Of a DNA stretch of 64,000 nucleotides, positions 53,984-64,000 are shown piece after piece. The stretch spans positions 50,845,569 through 50,909,568 of the forward strand of contig NC_090746.1 in assembly GCF_036898095.1 (NCBI RefSeq), given 5' to 3'. Each line of letters opens with the position of its first letter. Within the stretch, counting starts at the first letter, position 1. A program made the position numbers and the translations under genes. The notes under the pieces were generated by a model. That model searched no databases. It was not told where the DNA came from and saw only the letters and a program-made list of their open reading frames with translations. The DNA is from Palaemon carinicauda (Eukaryota > Arthropoda > Malacostraca > Decapoda > Palaemonidae).

Positions 53984-55044
53984 ATGAAAGGCAGTCCACT
54001 ACCTATCGCCCCAGAGGTAGAGGCTCCGGCAAAGACTCCTCTTGTCGTCCATCTAGATGGAGAGGAGGAAGGGGAGCAGGCGGCCGAAGTGGTAAACCCT
54101 CGGGAAACCAGAAGCAATGAAGTGCTTCCAGTGGGAGGAAGACTCCGCCACTTCCAGGATCGTTGGACCTTTCATCCTTGGGCCCACAGCATCGTCAAGA
54201 AGGGACTAGGGTGGAGTTGGGTAAAACCACCTCCAATCTTCCACCAATTCTTCCTACCCTCAACCCCCATCCTGGAAGAATACGTCCTAGAACTCTTGAA
54301 CAAGAAGGTGATCAAGAGGGTGAAGTCCACCAGGTTCCAGGGAAGACTGTTTTGTGTTTCCAAGAAAGACTCTGACAAACTCAGAGTCATTCTGGACTTG
54401 TCCCCCCTCAACAAGTTCATTGCGAACAAAAAATTGAAGATGCTGACTCTTCAACATGTAAGAGCCCTACTGCCTCAAAGGCTTACACGGTCTCAATAGA
54501 CCTGGCGGATGCCTACTGGCACATTCCAATGAACCATCAAGCTTCCTCCTACCTGGGATTCAGGCTTCAAAGAAGAAAATACGCCTTCAGGGCCATGCCC
54601 TTCGGGCTCAACGTGGCCCCAAGAATCTTCACGAAACTCGCAGACACGATCGTCCACCAGCTACGCCTTCAAGGCGTCCAGGTGATGGCTTACCTAGACG
54701 ATTTGCTGGTCTGGGCGACATCGCCAGAAGAATGCTTACGTGCCTGCAGAAAGGTAACCCAGTTCCTGGAACATCTGGGTTTCAAAATCAACACCAAAAA
54801 GTCTCGTCTGTCTCCAGCTCAGAAGTTTCAATGGTTGGGAATCCATTGGAATCTTCAGTCACACCGTCTTTCCATCCCTCTGAAGAAAAGGAAGGAAATA
54901 GCCAGATCTGTCAAGAGACTTCTCAAATCCAAACGGATTTCAAGACGTCAACAGGAGAGAGTACTCGGCTCCCTCCAGTTCGCTTCAGTGACAGACCCAG
55001 TGCTCCAAGCACAGCTAAAGGATGCATCGGGAGTCTGGAGATGA
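53984..55044 (+). pseudogene. DIRS reverse transcriptase (B2), one frameshift
   Basis: The first frame (53984-54499) has KLRVILDLSPLNKF and breaks at LLPQ, where one base is missing against B1. The second frame (54529-55044) holds DAYW context, LGFRLQRRKYAFRAMPFGLN, AYLDDLLVW (YLDD at 54691-54702), GFKINTKKSRLSP and RVLGSLQFASV. The end, VWR and TGA, lies before RNase H. Confidence 0.83.
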
Positions 55045-55917
55045 AACGCATCCATCGCTCGAAGAGATCTCAAGAGACTCCTGCCAACCAGGCTTCGCTC
55101 ACTCCTCAAGTCGTGGTCGGAAGCAAAGAACCTGAAAAGATCAGTTCTTCTTCAACTACCACCTCCGTCGGTCAACATCCGCACGGATGCCTCGCTAGAA
55201 GGATGGGGGGGTCATTCCCACCAGCGACAAGTTCAAGGAACATGGTCTCCCCTATTCAAGACGTTTCACATCAACATCTTGGAGGCCATGGTGGTTCTTC
55301 TCACTCTGAAGAAACTGTCCCCTGGTCCTTCGATTTACATCCGTCTCACTCTGGACGGCACCGTTGTGGTCAGATGTCTCAACCGTCAGGGCTCACGATC
55401 GCCCCAACTCAACCAGGTGATGCTACCCATTTTCCATCTAGCGGACAGGAAAAAATGGCGCCTGTCTGCAGTTCACCTACAAGGATTCCGTAAAGTGACG
55501 GCGGACGCTTTATAGAGGACAAGCCCCATAGAGTTGGAATGGTCCCTAGACGCAAGATCATTCTCCTTCATCTCCCGTCAAGTCCTGGGACTGCAGATCG
55601 ACCTCTTCGTGACGAGCGACAACAACTAACTTCCTCTATACGTGGCCCCATACGAGGACCCTAAAGCGGAAGCGGTGGACGCCATGTCCCTGGACTGGAA
55701 CAGATGGTCCAAGATTTACCTGTTCCCTCCACCCAACCTTCTGCTGAAAGTCCTCGCCAAACTGAGAACCCTCAAGGGAACAGCAGCCCTAGTGACTCCC
55801 AAGTGGCCCCGGAGCAACTGGTTTCCCCTAGCCCTGGAGCTACAGCCCAAGCTGATCTCTCTGCCGGGCCCAGTTCTCTCTCAGCAGGTGCAGAAGTCGA
55901 CTGTCTTTGCTTCATAA
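55045..55917 (+). pseudogene. DIRS RNase H and methyltransferase-like region (B2)
   Basis: RNase H traces are TDASLEGWGGHSH (about 55180; Trp kept here, unlike B1), EAMVVLLTLKKL and YIRLTLDGTVVVRCLNRQG, then TADAL and a stop where B1 has SR. The second part has IDLFVTSDNN, a TAA, then EAVDAMSLDWNRWSKIYLFPPPN. There are several stops. Confidence 0.78.
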
Positions 55918-56042
55918 AAGAAAATCCGAGACCTTCATCTCATGATTTTCTCTCCCTAGCCGTGAAGATAAGGTTTGGAATCTTGAAGGAAAGTCTAGAC
56001 TTCCTAGAGGAATACAAGACATAGTCTACCAGAAGGCAATAT

Positions 56043-56869
56043 GAGTCATCTTGGAAGAAGTGGGTCTCCTTTGTCAAGGCAAAAAATTCTACGGAGATCT
56101 CCATAGATTTTTGTATGTCCTTCTTCATTCACCTTCATGGACAAGGCTTAGCCGCCAATACGATTTCCACTTGTAGATCAGCCTTGACAAGACCACTGCT
56201 ATATGCCTTCCACATAGATCTGTCCAACGAAATCTTTAACAAACTTTCGAAGGCATGTGCTAGACTCCGTCCGGCACCACCTCCGAGACCCATCTCCTGG
56301 TCTCTGGATAAGGTGCTCCACTTTGCCTCTAGCCGGGACAACGACTCTTGCCCTCTGAAAGACTTGACTCAAAAAGAAATCTTCCTTTTTGCTCTCGCAT
56401 TGGGAGCTCGAGTCAGTGAAATAGTGGCCTTATCTAGAAAAGAAGGCCAGAGACAGTTCGCCGATACAGGGGAACTTACCCTCTTCCCTGACCCTATGTT
56501 TCTCGCAAGAATGAACTCCCCACCAAGAGACGGGGATCCTAGAGAATCTGCCCTCTGAAGGAAGATGTCTCTTTATGCCCAATGGAGAGTCTTAAGGTCT
56601 ATCTTCGAAGAACTTCAGACTTTGGCGGAGGACAACTCTTTAAAGGAGAAACATCGGGCAGTGATTTGTCACTTAAACAATTAAGGGCGAAGGTCACCTA
56701 CTTTATTCGCAGAGCAGATCCTGGCAGTACACCCGCAGGTCATGATCCTAGGAAAGTCGCCTTTTCCCTAAATTTCTTCCAAGGAATGGATTTCGAAAAG
56801 CCTTCGATCCTCACAGGCTGGAAATCCTCAAGAGTGTTTTTCAAACACTATGCGAAGCAGGTGCAATAG
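56043..56869 (+). pseudogene. DIRS tyrosine recombinase (B2), one frameshift
   Basis: 56115-56558 holds the core-binding part (GLAANTISTCRSALTRPL) and LGARVSEIVALSRKEG, with the first catalytic Arg. 56582-56869 holds HDPRKVAFSL (56740-56751) and RVFFKHYAKQVQ with Tyr at 56849-56851, then a stop, earlier than the long tail of B1. The break between the two frames is in the same place as in B1 (after the ...ESAL stop), which suggests that it was already present in a common source, or that the gap is a real feature of the family. Confidence 0.84.
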
Positions 56870-57714
56870 GTGAAGAGATTCGTGGTAGCTGCAGGTAGTG
56901 TGTTAAAACCTGCTGCTTAGTGCTGCGTAGAACAGCGAGTTATTTCGGGACTCTAACGCAACGGGTGCATGTGTTGACCCTAGTGCGATACATAGTGATT
57001 TCAGGTGACACTTATTGTCACGAGAGACTGTTCTTCCACAAGGTGATGTAACATAGACTTTAACATGTGTGCCACATGTTTTTGGACATGAAGTGTGTTG
57101 TGACTTTCAAAGACTTTAGTTCACCTGGAACTCTTGAGTGTAACGGCAAGTTCTTCCTTTTCGGATTCCACACCATTGTCTTTTATAGTCCCTAGTCTAT
57201 GTTTGTCAATCAACAATTTTACTGTAAATTGTTTACCTTCTTTCATATCACGAATGTTTTCTTGGATAAAATAGAAATTTCGCTACCATATGCATCTTAT
57301 TTCGCCCTACCATAGGAAATAAACTACTATTACAGAGTTTTAATGCCCCTATTTAACCTTTATTATATTTCTAGTTATAATATTGCTCCTGTCTGAGATT
57401 TGCTCACCAATGAAAGTGAAATATTTGTTCCCACACAAGTACTTAACTTTCCTGATCTGTCCATCGAGACCGGCAAGATCCTCGTCTACAGGTGAGTTTA
57501 TCATCATCAGGGTACTTTGAGATGTTCCTATCGTCCACACAGGACTTCCCTGCCAGGGGGTCAGGAAGCCAGGTCATAGTTTATGCCACTGGTAGTGACA
57601 TGCAACGGAGATGTCACGGTCTCTAAGGTCATCAGACCAAAGGAATATTGTTTGAAGTAGAAGGCACTACCGAAACGGGGGAAAATCCACGATACACTAA
57701 TTCTCTGGTACACT
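56870..57714 (+). other. DIRS B2 3' untranslated region
   Basis: Non-coding and matches that of B1. An AATAAA at 57322-57327 (inside ggaaataaac) may be the poly(A) signal of the element. Confidence 0.5.
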
Positions 57715-57747
57715 TCCATCAGGACGTCATGGCTTGAGCCCAAAAAC

Positions 57748-58291
57748 CGGATTTTGAGCGAAGCAAAAAATCTATTTTTGGGTGAGATGGCCATGACGTC
57801 CTGATGGACCCGCCCTATTTTCTCTATTCTGGCCTGTCAGGCCCCTCCCTTTCTTAATTGCAACGTGGAGGCTGACAGAAACGCTAGAAGGAACGACGCG
57901 GGCGGATGTGACGTTTGTCAAGATGGCGGACAGCTATGGCTGCCGTTTGTTTACATCACTCGGTACCGTAACAGTAACACAGGAGGAGAACCTTGCAACG
58001 GCCCCTCCTATAACTTGCCACACCTTTCCCCTCGAAGCGTAAATGCTATGTGGGGTGCAGAGAGCCATGTGGTGTGTCAACCATACGTCTCCTGTTGATA
58101 TATGATATACAAAAGGGAAACCTTACGGGTACTCATGCCAGAAGTTAGAATTCTGTGAAACCTTTAGTTTAATTCTCTGGGAATATCTACTGTAGTCATA
58201 TATACCCTCAGGAAGCTACTGAAGGAACCTTCCATCAGGACGTCATGGCCATCTCACCCAAAAATAGATTTTTCGCTTCGCTCAAAATCCG
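57748..58291. repeat. Terminal palindromic unit of DIRS B2
   Basis: The ends are inverted: ggattttgagcgaagcaaaa plus aatctatttttgggtgagat and ...gccatgacgtcctgatgga at the left, and the reverse complement ending ...cttcgctcaaaatcc at the right. Inside is the B 5' end in reverse (matches 49830-50180), including the YY1-like site. Confidence 0.82.
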
Positions 58292-58347
58292 TTTTATTTA
58301 ACCACCGGGTAAATATGTTCAAAAATCTATTTTATTATGAAAATATC
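58292..58347. repeat. Terminal palindromic unit of DIRS C (right part)
   Basis: It reads tttaaccaccgggtaaatat and ends near tattatgaaaatat, the reverse complement of the start of the unit at about 49588-49640. It shows that B2 and its unit lie inside C. Confidence 0.75.
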
Positions 58348-58348
58348 A

Positions 58349-58397
<49 letters not shown>

Positions 58398-58398
58398 G
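58348..58398. repeat. (ATT)n microsatellite
   Basis: About 16 ATT triplets at the right edge of element C. Confidence 0.95.
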
Positions 58399-58954
58399 TT
58401 ATTATTATAAATGCTGTTATAATTATAATTTGCACATACAGTACTGTACATCAATGTGCCAAGCAAACTTGTATGGGTTAGTGTAAATTTAACTAAGATA
58501 AGTGGAGAGCAGAACAAGGAAAATTATAGTAAAATAATGTGAAAACCAATAGATAGATAAACCCTCGATAAAAACTAAATATGTGTCAAAGTAGCAATGA
58601 TCTATATTTTTTCAAACCTGTGGTATTTATTTTATAAATATTTTATAACAGAAGTATAGAAACTGTTCATCTCTTTTCTTAAGTATATTTTATAACATAT
58701 ATCACAGTATAACTAATTTTATCAGACTGGACTGAGCTATTTTCTCAATACATTGACTTCATGCCAAGATTCCTTACTGTTGGGTATTTTCAGTCATACT
58801 TTTATTTCATCTTGTAACAATGTTTGACTTCATGCCAAGATTCCTTACTGTTGGGTATTTTCAGTCATACTTTTATTTTATCTTGTAACAATGTACATTA
58901 TGCATATGTTCATTTATTTCATTAAACACATTTGTTCCTTTTTATTGTCAGATA
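58399..58954. other. Serpin intron with a 71-bp tandem duplication
   Basis: No gene. A 71-bp unit starting ttgacttcatgccaagattc occurs at 58753-58823 and again at 58824-58894, with a single difference seen (ttatttcatc versus ttattttatc). It is a recent duplication. Confidence 0.85.
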
Positions 58955-60290
58955 CAGTACAGTTAAACCTCTCAATAAGAAAGAATCTGCTTACGAAATT
59001 TTCACTCTGCGAAACGATATGCAAAGAATTTTACGACTTACATCACGAAAAATGTTTCGGACAACGAAAGAAGGTACGGTGTGAGAGCCCGACCGTGTCC
59101 GAGACTGATTTTCAAATTCGCGGGCCGCCGGCCTGTAAACTCGCTACCATTCTCCCACACTCCCATTGGTTATCTTCCTACTCGGATGCTAGTTACCACC
59201 ATAAGATCCTGCTCTCCTATTGGTCGGCATCTACTGAACTGTATCCCATCATGCATCTATGCATTGGCGTTCATATGTCTTTACGTTTCGGCAGCGGTAT
59301 CGTACCCATTGATTTAGTGTTTATGATTTCGCTTTCATAACAATTGTACTTGCATCGTGTGTGATATTACGTTACATCATCAGCAATGGGTTCCAAGAAA
59401 GTCGCAGATGTCAAGGGAAAGAAGAGGATGATACTTTCCATGGAGATGAAGATGGAAATAATAAGGAAATACAAGGCTGGCATGCGGTTAAGTGTGATCG
59501 CGAAGGAATATGGCCGATATGGCCGGAATTCATCTATGATAGGAACGATCCTGAAGCAGGAGGAAGCTATCAAAGCAACAACACTTTTTAAGGGCGTGAC
59601 TGTTTAGACGATTATTTTAAAAGAGGCCTTCGGTAGAAGCAGACCAAGTGCCAGCTAAAAATGGAAAGAAAAGTGGCAGTGATGAAGAAAATAGGTAATG
59701 TAATTAAATTTGGAAAATAGAGAATGTAAAGTAAAAAAAAAAACACAAAATTAGAAAATGAAAAGAAATTAAGAAATTTTATTTTCAAGTTTAACGTAAA
59801 GTTAAGTGTTAATATTTCCTGCTATTTTTAAATGTTTACTAAAATTAAGTGTTAATATTTTCTGTCATTTATACATCTGTTTTGTAAAGTTAAGTGTTTA
59901 CGGTTTTTGCTAAGTTGTTAACGTTTTCCTCCGATTTTCATCATCCTTTACCGCCCCGCACTCCGCTCTCAGACATCACATCACTCCAAAGGTAAGCTTC
60001 CACATTTTTGTTACTGTATATTCACTGTTTGCTCTAATTATACACTTATTTTACAGGTTACCAATGGTTAATTTACTATTGAATGATCCAAATACAGTAC
60101 TTGTCATACATCTAGTACTGTTCAGTGCTGTGTATTCTTTTTATAATTAATTTATTTAATGTGGTGTTTTTATAGGCTCTGGAACGAATCAGGCTATTTA
60201 CTTGTAAAAGGCGACTCACAAGATGGAAAAATCACTTTACAGAAGCCATTACGGAACCAATTAATTTCGTGTTGTGAGGCATTACAGTAT
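58955..60290 (+). mobile_element. Tigger-like DNA transposon remnant
   Basis: It begins near cagtacagttaaacctctca, a start typical of Tigger-like elements ('cctctca...aagaaagaat...'). It contains an intact N-terminal transposase exon (59386-59607) and ends near cattacggaaccaattaatt ... gcattacagta. The inverted match between the ends is weak, so the bounds are approximate. The DDE domain is missing. Confidence 0.55.
59386..59607 (+). pseudogene. CENP-B/Tigger-type transposase N-terminal DNA-binding domain
   Basis: The frame starts MGSKKVADVKGKKRMILS and continues MEMKMEIIRKYKAGMRLSVI, then AKEYGRYGRNSSMIGTILKQ. This is the first helix-turn-helix of Tigger/CENP-B-like proteins, homologous to 31405-31088 (KKAILSLELKQEIIEKHES). 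It stops after 73 codons just where the second DNA-binding domain should begin. Confidence 0.75.
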
Positions 60291-60521
60291 TAAATATGTT
60301 TTTTTATTATTATAATATACTATGCAGTACTGCACTGTACAATATACTGTAATTATTTTCCTTTTTTTCTTGCATTTTTTATTTATTTTATATTTTGTAG
60401 AAACTTTCAACTAAATTTAATTACCTTTTCTCTACTTGTCTCTGCATTATGCATTGCATTATGCATGATAATGGTGATAATATCCATACATATCAGTAGA
60501 ATGCCTTTTTCTTCATTTCCA
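60291..60521. other. Serpin intron before exon S3
   Basis: AT-rich, ending in the pyrimidine-rich acceptor of exon S3. No other feature was seen. Confidence 0.5.
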
Positions 60522-60537
60522 TTTCTTGTCTTTACAG

Positions 60538-60677
60538 CTTTGGTGATGACTCTGTGTTGTGCACTAGATCCTGATCCAACTCCAAGTTTTCATGTAGACC
60601 ATCCATTTTTGTTTTTTATATATGATCTCCATTCAGGATTTGTTCATTTTGTAGGGCGACTTAATAAGCCACATTAG
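60538..60677 (+). CDS. Serpin alternative 3'-terminal exon S3 (reactive-centre loop and C-terminus)
   Basis: The exon follows the acceptor tttcttgtctttacag and begins with two bases that complete a split codon (phase 1). It reads 46 codons through TAG at 60675-60677. The C-terminal part FHVDHPFLFFIYDLHSGFVHF, then VGRLNKPH, is the best serpin match of the three; most serpins end in ...GRV.NP or the like. The loop part reads LVMTLCCALDPDPTPS. It is hydrophobic with a Cys pair where S1 and S2 have basic residues, so a chymotrypsin- or elastase-like target is more likely than trypsin. Acidic and Pro residues follow on the primed side. The dinucleotide GT directly after the stop (TAG|GTAATT) could serve as a donor to a 3' UTR exon. 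Confidence 0.87.
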
Positions 60678-61118
60678 GTAATTATGTAAGACAGCCTTTT
60701 GTATCACTTCAAAAAACTTTTTTTTTGCCAAAGAAAAGATTAATGAACTAGTAATTATGGGAAACAAAAACATTTATTGAAGTATTTTTATTCTTATATT
60801 CCATTTTGTAATGTATTTTTAGATAACCTATCGGTTGATGTAGGATATATAGGAAAGGCTAAAAGGAAACCATAATTTGACCAGTTCATTTAGTTGTACT
60901 GATATTTAACAATACAATATGTCATTCCTTCACTAAAACCCCTTGGGGTTAGCATGCTGTGTGGTCTCTAAGAACTAATACCAGATTAGACTTATGTACA
61001 TAAAGGACAATCATCTACAAGCAAACAACCAATTTGCATACAGGGGTAAGAAGAAAAACTAACAAGTACGAAACTTGCGTCATGATATAAGATTCCAGAG
61101 GAAGGAGCTAGATACCCA
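60678..61118. other. Serpin intron or 3' flank after exon S3
   Basis: AT-rich. The last part (from about 60900) probably belongs to the 3' end of the minus-strand DIRS-like remnant that follows. No gene was seen. Confidence 0.4.
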
Positions 61119-61361
61119 TCATGGTGCTTCTGCCAACAAACCTGAATTAGAGGTCTTCTCTTTAACCCAGTTTCCCTCCATAGGGGCCACTAACGAGCTA
61201 AGTACCATGCAAATGTTGTACTTACCGTTTGGATTTGCTTCATGTAGTATATAATAAACATTTATGTCCAAACAAACTCTTAAAGAATGAAGAAGCAATT
61301 TTCTCACATCCTGGGTTTTAGGGATGGAGAGAGAATCAGCCTTTTTGATGAGGGAGGTCAT
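61119..61361 (-). pseudogene. DIRS-like tyrosine recombinase C-terminal fragment (minus strand)
   Basis: The frame reads KTQDVRKLLLHSL, like the H-x-x-R box with Gln for His. It continues INVYYILHEANPNGKYN ... LSSLVAPMEG, like the Tyr region followed by the '...LGP.VAA.' end. The DNA matches 1-115. Moderate support from one box plus the end pattern. Confidence 0.4.
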
Positions 61362-64000
61362 TAGAATATGGATAGCCCTTGTAGAATGGGTCTGGGCATT
61401 TTAGAGTAAACTACCTACTGAAGATATGGATCTTTGCAGATATAATTGCAGGGTAGGCACTGGACAGAGGTTGCCATCCCCAGACTGTAAATCTGTGATA
61501 TACTGTAAAGAGGATTCCACCTCTCAAGAGGCTTTTCCTTTTTTTTTTTACTAAAATAGGCCAGGATTATGACTTGGGAGATGGCTAGAAATGATGTTGA
61601 GGAAACTCTGTTCTATATGTAATGCTGAAAGTTCACTTGACTGTTGTTTCCGAGTCTAAAGCTATTAAAAAAAATATAGCCTTATAGAGTAACTCTGACA
61701 GAAATAATAGAATTATTTAACTTGCCCAAAAATTCTAGCACTATTCAAGAAACCAAGACACTGAAGGAGTTGATAGGGATGGTAAAGGAAAAGACTTGAG
61801 TAACCATGTGGAACATGTTCGTCTAAATCACATTAAAAGCCTGCTTGAGAGGCTCTGTTAATGCAGATTTTTTTTTATGACAAGATTGTTGATGGGTTAA
61901 GCTTCCTTTCTTTAAAGGGGGGGGGGGCAGAATACAAACCAAGAAGTCTGGAGTTATCTGGCATGGAGACCTTTCCCTAAGGAAGGTCATTCATTATAGA
62001 AAATTGCTTTTCTCCATTGCTAATTTTTCAGAATTTCACTGACAAAGGAGTAGAGTTCGAAGGTTTTGACCTTAAAGAATTTCTGTTGTAGAGGGGGTTT
62101 GGAAGTCCATGACTTGCCCAGACCTTTCGGGACTATATTCTGTTCCTACTGAGAAAAGGTCCAACGTTCTTGAAAACGGAGACAACCCCTGAGGACACTC
62201 CTTGTTGGGGTCATTTACCTCTGCAAAATGAACTAGCACCCCAACCTCCCTTAGACTGCTTCTAAGTGCTCATTTTACTCTGAAACAATACCAGAGAACT
62301 CCAAGCTTGGGGCTCTGTCTAAGAAAGTTGAAATTGTTGCCTTCTAGCCTCCTAAGGAAACTTGCTTTGTGACAGGAATGGCTTGGGTTGAAGGTGTGGT
62401 ACTGGTCTCTTTGCAGACTGCCTTTAGAAACATTGCTGATTCTATCTATAGGTTGGGACCTGATAATTAGAGGATCACTTCTGTCTTGGAAGGGGCCTCA
62501 ACTTTTTCTCCACTTCTGTGAAAGTAACGTATTAGCTGCAAGGGCCTTAGCAGTAGCCTTATGCACTAAGGATTGGGAGAAAGGGAGATGCACATAGAGG
62601 GTTGCAGCAGAGGAACTCCTCTACCTTTATCTTCTTTACTTCAAAATCAGCCAAAACAAAGCATCTTACCTCATATTTTCCTAAGGCAAAGTTCTCTAAA
62701 GCCTCATAAGTTGGTTTATGCGATAACATTATCAGCGCTGCACTAGCAGTCCAAGATCCCCCGATAACCTTTACTTCCAGAGAGGACATGACTAACACAA
62801 AATTAAAAAAAATGTCTGTTGAGCACTAAACTCTGCTGTCCCAAGTTAGACTTGGACAGAAGGAAACCACTCAATTGAAGGGTGTCCACATGAGCCTCCC
62901 ATTTCTTGAGACAAAAGACCTTATTACGCCCTTGAAGTTCCATGAATCTTTTAAATTAAATTTTGGTAAACTCCCAAACATTAATGCATTCTTTGGGTAG
63001 GGTGAAATCCCCTTTCCTCAACACATCCCACATAAACTCAAAACCCATCTGAACCATTTTTGCTACAAAGCGAATCTTTTGGCTTGGCACTATCATCCCA
63101 ACCACAGATGACTAAACGACTGTGATTGAGAAGCAGCCTCCCAGTATTTCAGACTGCCTGTGCTAGATTGTTAAGAGCTCACTTGTGCATAAACTGAACC
63201 ACTTTGGTAGTGAGCTAGGGACAAATCTTAGGGGATGATTCCTTACAATTGAGGAAATGTAACTTAATTCTCAAATTCCAGATCATTGAAGGGAATATCA
63301 TAGCCTCTAGTGCAAAAATGATTTGACTCTAGCCAGCAAGCACATCGTCTGTCAAATTGCCAAAGGTTTCTCATTAGACCTTCCTCAACATCCATAGCAG
63401 ATACAAACTCCTCCCCTGTTAACAAGCCCAGAAGACTCAGATTAGGAGAATCAACTTCAACCGGAACTTTCTCTTAATCCTGAAAACCCAAAGGTCACTA
63501 GGTCACTAGTCTGGGACAAGGAGGGAGCAGGAGAAACACAGGAACTTATGGGAATGTTAGGTCCATGAATGAAACCATTATAGAGGGATCGGAATGATGC
63601 CTCAACTGTTTATCTTGAAAACTTAAAGGTCCAGGCACTACAAGGTCACTAGTCTCGGACAAGGAGGGAGCTGGAGAAACGCAGGAACTTATGGGAATGG
63701 CAGGTGAATGAATGAAGCCATTATAGAGGGATCGCAATAATGTCTCAACTGTTCGAGCTATAATTGAGGCTTCCACCAGAGATGCAAGATGACAGAACCC
63801 AAGAGAAATTGTAACCCACCTAGTGGAAAGCTGAGTCTAATCTGAAATAACAAGCCGGGTAAACCCAATGGGAGCACCAAAGCATTGCCTCCCAGGAGAG
63901 ACTAAAGCCTTCTGAAAGCCTCTGAAGTAAAGCAGCCTCCTCAGTGGGTTCTAGATCCTCCTCCAACCTAACTCCTCTACTTGGTTAGGGGCCTGGTCCA
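61362..64000 (-). pseudogene. Decayed DIRS-like remnant with gag-like segments
   Basis: No long frame. The minus strand at 62798-62559 reads IGGSWTASAALIMLSHKPTY, then EALENFALGKYEVR, similar in style to gag capsid regions of DIRS elements. 63776-63546 reads MEASIIARTVETLLRSLYNG, like a gag N-terminal part. A 143-bp segment is duplicated in tandem (copies starting at 63501 and 63644). The element runs off the window edge. Confidence 0.35.
63501..63760. repeat. 143-bp imperfect tandem duplication
   Basis: ggtcactagtctgggacaag at 63501 and ggtcactagtctcggacaag at 63644 start two copies, both continuing with gagggag, ggaacttatgggaatg and ttatagagggatcg. Identity is roughly 88 per cent. Confidence 0.8.

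Larger units (their letters stand above)
49801..57747 (+). mobile_element. DIRS-like retrotransposon copy B2, nested in the terminal unit of C
   Basis: The inverted repeats are tttttgggctcaagccatga at 49801 and the reverse complement (ccatcaggacgtcatggctt gagccc) ending at about 57747. It is collinear with B1 in leader, gag, RT, RNase H, methyltransferase-like region and recombinase. All genes carry frame changes. No target duplication is seen, as expected of tyrosine-recombinase integration. Confidence 0.86.
44926..58347 (+). mobile_element. DIRS-like retrotransposon copy C (decayed), split by copy B2
   Basis: The left inverted repeat aaacacaagacttacccggtgg begins at 44926, directly after the A2 terminal unit. 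The inner right repeat is at 49533-49575. A terminal unit follows at 49576-49800 and continues at 58292-58347 after the nested B2. The coding parts (gag, RT, methyltransferase-like, recombinase) are broken but recognisable. This is a third family, related to A in the recombinase. Confidence 0.78.

Noticed and set aside
2711..60677. Three independent tandem serpin genes
   Set aside because: No body exons (hinge, shutter or NAVYFKG-type segment) were seen in the 26-kb and 31-kb gaps, and phase and acceptors are identical. Kept only as a less likely alternative.

Overview
The window looks like a transposon-rich intronic stretch of an arthropod genome, most probably a decapod crustacean. This is inferred from the dense DIRS-type (tyrosine-recombinase) retrotransposons, the long CT/GA microsatellites, the Jockey, RTE, BEL/Pao and Tigger remnants, and the eukaryotic splice signals. 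Nothing bacterial was seen: no operons, no Shine-Dalgarno-led genes and no CRISPR array.

The host content consists of three short plus-strand exons, at 2711-2844 (S1), 29011-29147 (S2) and 60538-60677 (S3). Each begins at a nearly identical acceptor (tttYYTGTCYTTACAG), enters in the same codon phase, and encodes about 45 residues ending in a stop. All three carry the serpin C-terminal signature (HPFLFFI...D.HSG...F.GRL), preceded by a different reactive-centre-loop sequence. The simplest reading is one serpin gene with alternative 3' exons that swap the protease-specificity loop, as known for Manduca serpin-1 and Drosophila Spn4/Spn42Da. Here the exons are spread over at least 58 kb because the introns have filled with transposons.

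Layout. 1-2300: degraded minus-strand DIRS-like remnant. 2711-2844: exon S1. 2954-14207: DIRS copy A1, split by an LTR retrotransposon (6809-13909, minus strand, GAGT target duplication) whose own 3' LTR is split by a 2.1-kb near-perfect palindrome (7576-9665). 14560-16045: remnant of another DIRS family (E). 16290-26657: DIRS copy B1 (minus strand), with a Tigger-like element in its gag (22263-23850). 27000-28025: RTE LINE and SINE-like fragments. 29011-29147: exon S2. 29720-31673: second Tigger-like element. 31690-36060: BEL/Pao remnant split by a Jockey LINE. 36637-38450: RTE LINE. 38453-44926: DIRS copy A2, the best preserved. 44926-58347: DIRS copy C, with DIRS copy B2 (49801-58291) nested in its 3' terminal unit. 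58955-60290: third Tigger-like fragment. 60538-60677: exon S3. 61119-64000: degraded minus-strand DIRS-like remnant.

A recurring architectural rule stands out. In four DIRS families (A, B, C, E) the element does not simply end at its right inverted terminal repeat. It is followed at once by a 0.25-0.5-kb unit that carries the element's own 5' leader in reverse and is bounded by its own pair of inverted repeats. All large transposon ORFs carry stops, frameshifts or deletions except a 742-codon gag in A2, a 399-codon RT in B1 and a 605-codon LTR gag. The window therefore shows layered nesting and decay around conserved serpin exons.
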